Both the position numbers and the translations under genes were made by a program. Of a stretch of DNA of 64,000 nt, positions 51,301-64,000 are shown in pieces (the stretch's first letter is position 1; every line of letters starts with the position of its first letter). The notes below the pieces were generated by a model that was not told where the DNA came from, made no database searches, and saw only the letters and a list, made by a program, of their open reading frames with translations. Source of the DNA: Neelides folsomi (taxonomy: Eukaryota > Arthropoda > Collembola > Neelipleona > Neelidae); NCBI GenBank assembly GCA_034687125.1, contig JAQGBZ010000002.1, positions 496,001-560,000 on the forward strand. The letters run 5' to 3'.

Positions 51301-53181
51301 ACAAAAACTGTTTATAATCCCTCGATGCTTTATAAAAAACCTGACGTAGCTGTGGCAAATGAGAAAGTTCAGGTGAGAATTTGACTAGAATTTATTTTTC
51401 AATGTAGTTGACCCTTTTCTCAATTTAAAATACTATTTATATTATTGTTGTTGATTTATTTTAGGCAATGGCAGCTATCAAAAAATCCCAAGAATCCCTC
51501 GCCGCACAAGAAAACTTGAAAAAGGAAGCAGAGAAGAAATTGTCAGAAGCCCTAAAGCTTAAAGGCGACCTTGAATTGCGTAAAAGGAACATGTTGAAGG
51601 AGCAAATTGAACAACAGAAAAAGCTCATTGCCAAGTTGGAGACCAATCGTACTACGATGAAGGCAGAAGAGAAAGAAAATCTCATGCGGCTCATTAAAAC
51701 CTTGCAAGAAAGCATTGAGATGATGAAGAAGACGGTGGACGAAAGCAGCTGTCCACCACCCAAACTTAAACCTACTCCTAAGACGAAGGAGGAGGTGCAG
51801 TACACTCCTTATGTATTAACACATGTAGTTAAACCCTTTTTTCACTTTTTCTATGTTTACTAATTTCTTTTAAGTACAGACGCCTTCATAAATACCTTCT
51901 AGTTAAACTTATAGTTACCAAATTCAAACTGGCAAGTTTTGAATTTAAACATAATTGGTAGAAATGGGTTTACATTAAATGCTTTGCTTTTAGTCCTTTG
52001 AAATTAATCATTAACTTTCTTGTTAAACTATATAGAAAAGCGTTGGTAATTAATTTCTTCTTTTTCAATGATTAATTTCATTTCATTTTTTAATATACTG
52101 ACAAAATGGCTACTTATATTTAATATTTGATTACGCTATTATTAATAAGTTGAATGTATATGAATGGTTAGCTAAAACACATAAATTAGATGTATTTATG
52201 ATGTATTTTTAATTTAATTTATATTAATGTGTGAATGTGTGAGTGAATGATACAGAAATTGAGAATTGCTTTTCCCCCAACATTGGCAGATGTATTGATT
52301 TCCTTTCTTTGCCTCAGACCCAGAAAGAGATGCTCGATGCGGAACTGGATTTGTACCAGAGAGAACAAGAGGGTGGGGACACCCACGCCCTGGAACAGAA
52401 AGTTGACGAATTGCGAACCCAAGCAACCCTTCTTGGGTATTTTCCAAGAGGCGGAGGAGCCGCTTCAAGGGGACTCATGAGAGGATACCCAAGGGGGCGT
52501 GGAAGGTAATTACTTAATTACATTTAGTCATAATATTGTTATTGGGATTGAAGAATTATTTAATTTTATTATTTTTCAGAGGAAGAATGCAATCTCTTAG
52601 AACTGTAGATCGGCGTCCAACCAAAATTAGAGTTTCTGGATTTCAAGTTCAAAAACTTCAAGAAGTTATAACTCACTTTGGTGTAAGTTTAAGAATAATT
52701 GTTTATCTCATTATTTTTAATGCTCTCGTAAATGTAATTAGATTTCCTATAGATTTAATCACATATCATTAGGAAATATTTTATTGAGTGATTGATTTAT
52801 TTAATTTGTGGTGTAGCAATATGGATATGTTCGGATGTTGGACAAGGACTTGAAGGTTCCTTGTTTGACTTTGGAATACGAAACGAGGAAACATGCTGAA
52901 ATGGCCATGAAAAACGGACACACAATGGGAGATACAAATTTCAAACTCTCCTGGGTACAAAATATTGGAGGAGGAAAACCCGTTCCTGATGATGGGCATG
53001 AAGATCATGATCCAGACAACGGTGGAATGGACGAAGACGAGGTAAAATTATTTAATTTTAAATTAAATTTTAAATTGAATCACTTTGCCTTGTTTAGCTC
53101 GGAGATATTCTGGCGGACGAGATCCTCTTTCAATATGAAGAAGATGAAGAGGACGAGGAAGATCGAAGCTGGAGACGTTGA
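48352..53181 (+). CDS. swm: swm / RBM26-RBM27 homologue, 16 coding exons, complete
   Basis: This nuclear RNA-binding protein of the RBM26/27 family is linked to nuclear RNA surveillance and export adaptor complexes. Exons: 48352-48410, 48503-48621, 48838-49035, 49093-49370, 49435-49610, 49663-49868, 49978-50028, 50096-50278, 50395-50508, 50584-51083, 51175-51372, 51465-51794, 52318-52505, 52580-52682, 52817-53041, 53098-53181; 1003 residues. Domains in order: a PWI-like N-terminus (CDADPAALAKYVMALLRK), an RS-rich segment (about 225-300), a CCCH zinc finger (CKDFDEKGLCMRGELCPYDH, about 357-376), an RG-rich linker, RRM1 (about 555-628), a basic coiled coil (about 695-790), the TQKEMLDAELDLYQ motif, RRM2 (about 882-955), and an acidic tail ending RSWRR as in human RBM26. 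The tiny first coding exon (MIVKNFESLRIWLS) matches the family start. Confidence 0.95.
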
Positions 53182-54776
53182 AATCCCCCAAACAAATCCC
53201 CCTTTAACAAATTTCCCCACCAATTCCCCAAATATTTCCCTTCCTTATTTTATTTCTTTGTTGAGATTCAAATGTTATCTATAAAAACTATTACATATAT
53301 CATTGTTTATATATACATATTAACTATAAAATCCTCAATTTAAGTAATATATATATATAGGAGTTTAGCCTAGTGGTAATTAAGTAAGATATCAATGTTA
53401 GACGTTTGGTTATCTGTATTGGTATCTTATTTATACATACTATATATACATATTTACTGTATTCTTATTTGTACATATTGAGTCATATTACAAATTGCAA
53501 GTGAACGTGTTTATGCCAAATTCAAAATTCGTCTATTAAGTTCAATTTGTCAACCATGGAAATCAGCGCAAACGATGTAACATATGATATACACAGAAAT
53601 ATGTAATACGACTGTTGTAAAGAAAATATGTATTTTTAAATCAAAAGTAGAAAATATGTAAATATATAAAAATAACATGTTTTATCTTTATCAAATATGG
53701 GATCGTTTGTTAAACAATATTCATATGCTCTTGGCAAAATCAAAATACTATATGAGAAAAACATAAGAAAAATAATCAAATTTGATGAAAAAATCGAGTT
53801 TTTTTTTAAAAAAAAATGCCCATTGGACCTCAAATAATTAGAGGTGAAAAAATAGTAAAATTAAATCAAAATTCTAATAATGAATAAAAATACAACATTC
53901 ATTTCTCGTTACATTTATAACAAATCTTGGTTTATTATCCATCCAAAGCATCTTATTTATAAATATGGAATAAGAATAATTAAGATACAATTTACTGCAT
54001 GTGGTTAAATGATTCCCGGACCGGGTATTCCCGGGTGATTCATGAGAATATGAAAGATAGTTAATTTGTTGACTCGAATCAGATTTAGATTAAATTGAAT
54101 ATTTTGTGATTGGATTCATTTATTTATCAATAGTAATAAAGATATAATATCTGGATTAACCAACTTTAATATACTTATGGTACTTACAAATATATAGAGA
54201 GCCAATTTGTTTGACAAACTTATTTATTACTTTTAGGTAAGTAGAGTATATATTATGTAATATTATACTTGTAAAGCTTTTATTAATTTCAATGGCATTT
54301 GGGGATTATATTTATTACAACGGTTCATTTCATTTCATTATATTCATATATTATACACATGATAAGTAGTTAATAATTAATAATGAACTAATGTACATGT
54401 GATTAATTATTAGTATTCATATGTATTGTAGTTATTTTCAAAATCTTACAAATTCTCACTGGCAAGGATTTTTATATAATAATTTGCAAGAGCTGATGGA
54501 ATAGAATAATTAGGTACAAATGGATATAGATGGTTAGGAATAGTTTAAACCCAATTTATTTTGATGAAAAAGAAAGTGATTGAAAGAAAGTCAAAAACGA
54601 AAAGTTGACCTATGAAATCAAATTTTAAAATTAATTTCAAAAGCTTAGTAAAATAATTAAAATTGGAAATTACGGAATGTACGAAAATGCATTTTGTTTG
54701 ATGTTGATTCTAATTGTTATTTTAAATGTGGTTTCCTATAATAATGATAATGATGTTCCGAATTAAATGTGAAATC
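53182..54776. other. AT-rich intergenic sequence
   Basis: The first part is swm 3' UTR. No exon is seen; short TA runs and homopolymers only (for example near 53350 and 53800). Confidence 0.5.
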
Positions 54777-55147
54777 CTGTGATTATTCCTGTGTGAATTT
54801 TTCTGCCTCTCACTCACCCGCCGGATGATTTAGCGCGATTTAGCGCGCAGCCCCCTTTTGTGATTCCTATGCTTGGCTAAATATGTGACGCTTCCCCGCC
54901 ACTGTCCTTTGACGCTGGGGATGAGACGTCCCCGGAGGGCTCCCCATTGCAGGGGACGGGGCTCGGAGCGTGGGAGTGGGAACGGGATCGTCCGGAGGTG
55001 GGAAATGGCGGGACATGGCTTTGTTCTATGAGGCGAAGGTTAGAGGGCCGCCGGCTCGCGGTTTGGCGGATTTGTCTCAAGGCGGAGCCACTCGGCTGCT
55101 TCAGCTGAGCCAGGGACAAAGGGCCGCCTGAAGTGGACGACGACGAC
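54777..55147 (+). promoter_or_regulatory. GC-rich 5' region of the zinc-finger gene
   Basis: Base composition changes sharply to GC-rich with many CpG. The position immediately upstream of the 55148 ATG suggests promoter plus 5' UTR. It includes a short upstream ORF and is also covered by a long open frame on the minus strand, discussed under findings. Confidence 0.4.
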
Positions 55148-56202
55148 ATGGAGCTCGGTCCCTTGTCGCTCACCCAGCCCCCGCCACTCACCCCAAGTCC
55201 GGCATCGCTCGACATGAAGGGGAAGTGGGCCGCCACGCCGCTCGCTCCCGGGTCAAAGTGCACAAAGACGTATAATACGAAGTGGGAAGCGGACCCGCTG
55301 CTGAAGAGTAAGTCAACAATCACCAGTAAGTTAAAACTGTCCCTCACTGACCTGTTCCTCCCACAGCCTGGATCACCCGACATCCACGTGACGTTGGCAA
55401 GGTGGTCTGTCGGTTCTGCCAGAGTGTCATCCGAGCCCACAAAAATGACCTGCTCGAGCACACCCGCACGCTCAAGCACCAGCGGAACTTTATGCAAAAT
55501 TCTTCCCCTGACGTCTACAACCAGTTCGTGATGGAACTGAACGAACTGAGGAAGGAAGGGGCCTCCATGACCAAGAAGCGGGTCGGAGGGCCGGGGACTC
55601 CTTCGGCTTCCCCCACCGTCTTGGGCTCGCTCTCGATGGCCGGGGCGATGCAGGGAGTGTTCCTCGGAGGCCTCGGCTCTAACGGCCTCGGCGACGAAGA
55701 CGTCCTCGACGGCGAGGACCTATGGAACGAGGGCGACGACTTCATGTCGGCCGAGTCCCCGTCCGACCTCGTGAGCGTGATCCTCGAAGAGCAGCAAAGC
55801 CCCAACTCAAACTCCACGTCGGCATCGACGGGGTCGGGGTTGAACAGCGGGGGTTTGGGGGCCCCGACCTCGGCCACCCCGGCTGCTCCGGCCCCCGCCC
55901 CTCCGCCGCCACAGCCACCTCCGTTCATCGGGCTGATCAAGGACGAGGATCTCCCCTTTACGTCGGCGGACGTGATCACGGCCATCGAAGAGGGATATTT
56001 CACCCTCCATGAGCTACTCACCATCGCCAAGGTGTCATCGGCGGCCGCCGAAACCCAATTTGCCTCCATGGTCCACGGCGACCCCGACGAGTCCGAGGGC
56101 GCCTCCGTCCCCCCGAACAACCACGAAGCGGCCTCTCCGCCCATCTCCTCCCCACAAACCCCAAACACCCATTCCAAGAGGAAGAGGAAGAAAGCCATCT
56201 GA
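55148..56202 (+). CDS. Zinc-finger protein with one U1-type C2H2 finger, 2 exons
   Basis: Exon 1 is 55148-55307 and exon 2 is 55367-56202, with a 59-base intron; 331 residues. A conserved block YNTKWEADPLLKTWITRH spans the intron and leads into CRFCQSVIRAHKNDLLEH..HTRTLKH, a C-x2-C-x13-H-x5-H finger like those of single-finger arthropod proteins related to U1/matrin-type fingers. The rest is low-complexity: Gly, Ser and acidic stretches, a Pro/Ala run, a conserved-looking DVITAIEEGYFTLHELLTIA helix near the end, and a basic nuclear-signal end KRKRKKA. The start is the first in-frame ATG after an upstream TGA. Codons are strongly G+C-rich, unlike most genes in the window. Molecular role unknown; likely nuclear. 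Confidence 0.75.
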
Positions 56203-58041
56203 GGCCCCGCACTGAATCTACATCTACTAATGTTTAACATATTCTATTATTATTATTAAATTACATATAAATATTATGTATTCACATATATATTATCCAA
56301 CTCAGAATTAATAAAAAGGTAATTTCAATAAAATCCCCAAGCAGCATTTTTAATCAAATGTCAATTCTTGTTTAATAAATTTCACTTTTGATAAATAATA
56401 AGCTTGAATAATTAGTAAACATAATAATAATCATATATAACAAGGGAATCTTCGCCGCCCATCCAATCATCGCAAAACAATTAGGAAATAATACACTCAT
56501 TGAATTAAATATTTTTTTATATAATGTAATAATAACATGATCCATTTATGTACGTGTGTGTGTGTGAGTGTTGGAGGGTGAGGGTTGACAAAATACACAG
56601 GTAACAATATAATATATATTTATATTAGTTTATATATTATTGTTTAGAAATATAACATAAATTGAAAGAGTAAAGAGGCGACCATATATAACTAATTTCT
56701 AACGATAAGCACATTTTGAGAAACAACTGTTCTACATTAACTAAATAGGAAAGGAATTAAAACAACGTATTTGAGGTGACAGGTGTATGTGTAGTTAATG
56801 TGTATATGGGAATATGTAAAGGCTCAAAGTATTTATTTATTTTATATATCACTATATATTGTAAGAGTAGAGAATTAGAGTTAATTATTTGTAATGGATA
56901 TCCAACTTGTTTCAATTATTTTTAGTCCACATACATCTTCGCAAATAGTAGTTGTATGAAGTGTCATTGAAATGTACGTATCAAGGATTTACCTTTTTTT
57001 CTCTTCTTCTTTTCCAAATCCCTTCCAACTCTCTCAGTCAGCGCGTGAAGAGAAGGAAAACTTATTTTCTTGAGTTTAAAATCTATTTAATATCTCTAAT
57101 AGTACAATAATTATATTAATACACTTTGAATAGTAAAAGACAATTTTCCTCGCGTCCAAGTACCATATGATCCATGTCATATTATAAATATTATTGTTCC
57201 ATTATTATAATTATTAATTTTTACTTTCCTTGAGGTTCCAGGAAATCGAAACAAAGTCATCAATTTTTTTCTCCCCATTTACCCCGAAACTTCCCACAAA
57301 ATTTTGAAAAATAAAAATCAAACTTTGTGCCTTCAGTTCAGTCGAAAAAAGAACAAAATTACGACGACTCACACATCTAATCATTCAACTTCCTCCACAT
57401 TGGCACCCTTGTAAAGTCCTTGTAAAATTACTAAATAATTTAAAAAAATATCCCAACTCACAATAGGCTTCAACTTGGGGGGAAATCCCTTTTCACCCTT
57501 TAAATAAATAATTAGTTAATTACGCATTAAGTAAAGGCAAATCATATTTTAACCTTCGTTTATTTTTAAAAAAAACAATTAAAATGGGATTTTAAAATTT
57601 ATCAATTCATAGTTTATCAATGTCATTGATAATTAGTTGATTAATTATATAATTTTAACTTACTAATTGATTCCCTAAATGCAACATCTATTCCATGCTT
57701 TGAATACAATTGTCTTCAAATCTCTTTTGAGTGTCAAATATTATTTCTAGTGGTCAAAGCCTATTGTAGTCGTCCATATATGAGAGAAAGTTCGATCCTC
57801 CAACTTCTCCAATGCACTTCAAATTAATTCGAATCTTCCATAGATAAGGAAGGGATAAATGGAGAGCAACTATCCGTATTATTTTGAGCATGTTCCGTGT
57901 GTCAAAATGTGTTAAGATCCTAAGGGATTTTGGGCGAGAGCTCCACTTTAAATGATCATTTCGAAGAATGAGTTTGAGAAACTCGAGGAGGAATCTTTCG
58001 AGTTTCTTTTTTTGTCAATGTCGGAAAACAAAGTTTCCAGG
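56203..58041. other. Convergent intergenic region between the zinc-finger and Tao genes
   Basis: This is AT-rich sequence with a short GT run at 56550-56565. It should include both 3' UTRs. No exon was found. Confidence 0.5.
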
Positions 58042-62131
<4,090 letters not shown>

Positions 62132-62849
62132 GGGGGAAAGGTCAGAGCTCAAAAGAGCCCAAATGTCAAACTTGCGTAGAATGGAAAGTTGGTTCGGTCA
62201 CTCCCTGACCGTGATTCATAAGAATAGAATGTGGAGCTTAATTTTATCATTTTCCAATTGCGGGATAAATTTAAATGTTTCCATCCAACTAAAATTGAAG
62301 GGAAAATAATTAAAATACTGAAGGTCATCCCCCAATCTTTCAAGTCCCTTTAGGGCCGTGAAAGATCCGGAAAGATAATGAAATTGTTCAATTCTCCACA
62401 TTTCCCTTCCCTCTGAATAATACCGGAAGGGGGGGACTTGGGATCAATGACCCAACCCCCCACACTCGACCCCAATAGTGAAGTGAGTGTGGTTGTGTAG
62501 GGTCAGGGGTCTCCGGTCCGGGTCTCGGAGTAACGTTTATTGAGGTCAGGGAGAGGAAGGGTATTGACTATGAGACTTACACGTATCTGGGGACGGCAGG
62601 CATGGCGGCGTGAATATATTCTCAGGGCCTCTGTCGGGGGTCCCGAGGCGGTCGTTGGCGGGTCATAGGGCCGGGTCGGGCGGGGTCGTCGGCGGGTCTC
62701 GGCGAGGGTCGGCCATGCGGAGGCGGGCGAGGCGGGCGGCGACTACGACATCTGCTGGGCCTGGTGGTTGGGAGTCGACAGGGGGCGAGTGGGGTGGTAG
62801 GGGGATTACTCAGCGCCCTCGCGGTCGCTTCGGTTCGACCTCACTCAGG
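62132..62849. promoter_or_regulatory. Shared upstream region of Tao (minus) and SF2 (plus)
   Basis: This is 718 bases between divergent start codons. The Tao side is AT-rich and the SF2 side (from about 62400) becomes very GC-rich with many CpG. It likely contains both 5' UTRs and a bidirectional promoter. The plus frame is open upstream of the SF2 ATG, but that sequence does not resemble known SF2 N-termini. Confidence 0.45.
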
Positions 62850-63493
62850 ATGTCGAGGAATGAGTGTCGAGTTTATGTGGGAAACCTGCCCCCTGACATC
62901 CGTACCAAGGACATCGAAGACCTCTTTTACAAGTTCGGGAAGATCGTGTACGTGGACCTAAAGAACCGTCGCGGACCGCCCTTCGCCTTTGTTGAGTTCG
63001 AGGACCCAAGGTGTGACCGGTCCGTTCCGGTCCCCTCACCTCCCTTGTCACCTGTTTTGGTTTTAAGGGATGCTGACGACGCTGTGAGCAAGCGGGACGG
63101 GTATGACTACGACGGCTATCGACTCCGGGTCGAGTTCCCGCGTGGAGGAGCTCGCGGACGTAACTCGGTGGGACGAGGGGAAGGAGGGAGGAATCGCGGG
63201 GCGCCGGCCCGCCGGTCCCAATACCGCGTGGTCGTTTCGGGTAAGGACGGGGCCGAAGAAGGAGGAGGATCGCCGTGGAGGATCGCCGAGGGTTCGCCGG
63301 GCTCACGGATTATCTCGTAGGACTACCGCCGAGCGGGAGCTGGCAGGACCTGAAGGACCACATGCGGGAGGCCGGTGACGTCTGCTTCGCTGACACTTTC
63401 AAGGACGGGACCGGATGCGTTGAATTCCTCAGATTCGAAGACATGAAGTACGCCATCAAGAAACTCGACGACTCACGATTCAGATCTCACGAG
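62850..63493 (+). CDS. SF2: SF2/ASF (SRSF1) splicing factor, 3' part missing from the window
   Basis: This SR protein controls splice-site choice and export of mRNA in the nucleus. Exons: 62850-63010, 63068-63240, 63321-63493; 169 residues so far. RRM1 starts [20 protein letters not shown] and continues [16 protein letters not shown] short Gly/Arg hinge with [13 protein letters not shown] leads to the pseudo-RRM signature [20 protein letters not shown]. The start [11 protein letters not shown] matches insect SF2. After FRSHE the family continues with a GE.AYIRV segment and an RS domain; neither is in the remaining 500 bases. Exon 3 ends CACGAG|GCAAAT, a good GC-type donor, so the RS exon probably lies beyond 64000. 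Reading through instead adds 38 unrelated residues to a TAA at 63608-63610. Confidence 0.9.
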
Positions 63494-64000
63494 GCAAATT
63501 ATACATCGAATCTCCAACACTACACCTTTTTAAAACCACTCCTTTTCCAGGAAAATAACTCGATTGCTTTCTCATCCTTCCATTCACTATTTGAAATGGA
63601 GGAGAAATAATATTCTAATGTTAAATAAAGTATTATATAATATTATATTATATAATAAAATACTTTTCGTTTTAAATGAAAGAGAAACAAAATATTTCAA
63701 TGTTAAATGAAGGAGAAATAAAATATTTTTAATTTTAAATGTAGAAAATTTTAAAAGTAGGATTTTTTGGGGAAAGGTCAAGTTGACCGGCGTCACTCGC
63801 CAAGGGTACTTCTTGAAGATTTTTCTACCAAATCGATGTTGGAGATTACGAATCTGATGGTTATTAGAGGGGAAAATTGTATTTGAAAAATTAAAGTTAG
63901 TTAGGTTAAATATCCTATTTTCACTAATGGTGCAACCCGTTCAACTATACTTCAGAAGTGTTTTTACATTAAATCCACATTGAAGATTTAGAATTTGATG
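63494..64000. other. Probable SF2 intron, or 3' UTR of a read-through form
   Basis: Base composition falls back to AT-rich right after the GC-type donor. No RS-dipeptide coding sequence is present up to the window edge. A pyrimidine-rich AG at about 63550 could be an acceptor, but the sequence after it does not continue the SF2 family. Confidence 0.5.

Noticed and set aside
55515-56240. 241-codon minus-strand frame opposite the zinc-finger exon 2
   Set aside because: The plus strand here has a clear zinc finger, correct splicing and a nuclear-signal end. The antisense frame is explained by GC-rich codons giving few stops, and it resembles no family.
56685-56700. GGCGACCATA similar to the end of the 15024-15866 element
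   Set aside because: Only about 10 bases match and no partner end was found nearby, so it is too short to call a solo terminus.
62610-62849. In-frame 80-codon extension before the SF2 ATG
   Set aside because: It resembles no SF2 protein. The [11 protein letters not shown] start matches known arthropod SF2, and the upstream part is treated as GC-rich 5' UTR.
62845-63306. Minus-strand frame opposite SF2
   Set aside because: The plus strand is unmistakably SF2. The antisense product is an Arg/Pro/Ser-rich by-product of GC-rich sequence.

Overview
This window is nuclear DNA from an animal. Genes are split into many small exons with GT-AG introns, often of 60-120 bases, and lie in very AT-rich sequence. 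The proteins resemble arthropod versions: the SF2/ASF start, a REPTOR/CREBRF factor, strawberry notch, swm/RBM26 and Tao kinase. An arthropod, perhaps a crustacean or another non-insect, fits best, but the species cannot be fixed from the sequence. No bacterial, phage, CRISPR or rRNA content was seen.

Layout. (1) 675-4391, minus: a complete CD36/SCARB scavenger receptor, with an unassigned terminal-exon candidate further downstream. (2) 6146-12698, minus: a complete 20-exon strawberry notch helicase, with a probable alternative first exon at 11744. (3) 13534-14160, minus: a possible 3' exon of a membrane-anchored protein. (4) 15024-15866: a TA-flanked inverted-repeat element. (5) 19258-21676, plus: a REPTOR/CREBRF bZIP factor. 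(6) 21.7-39.1 kb: a gene-poor AT-rich stretch with a few orphan exon-like ORFs and a second TA-flanked element (38220-38854). (7) 39135-43616, plus: a family 92 glycosyltransferase. (8) 44958-46251, minus: a FoP/CHTOP-like nuclear protein, preceded 15 bases upstream by a separate 76-residue membrane ORF on the same strand. (9) 46.6-53.2 kb, plus: swm/RBM26-27. (10) 55148-56202, plus: a GC-rich U1-type zinc-finger gene. (11) 58042-62131, minus: a complete Tao kinase. (12) 62850 onward, plus: SF2/SRSF1, whose RS-domain exon is missing and probably lies beyond the window, behind a GC-type donor.

Exon chains were built by hand from splice signals, reading-frame phase and protein family resemblance. 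For CD36, strawberry notch, GT92, FoP-like, swm, zinc finger and Tao the exon lengths sum to an intact frame ending in one stop, and the REPTOR exons do so from the chosen ATG. These joins are therefore well supported, although no transcript was available.

Three genes (swm, FoP-like and SF2) are nuclear RNA-binding or mRNA-processing proteins. Two head-to-head pairs (FoP-like/swm and Tao/SF2) have short shared upstream regions that may be bidirectional promoters. The most interesting leads are the same-strand ORF pair at 46.25-46.5 kb, the alternative N-termini of strawberry notch, the GC donor in SF2, an 81-base in-frame duplication in the FoP-like gene, and two TA-flanked inverted-repeat elements.
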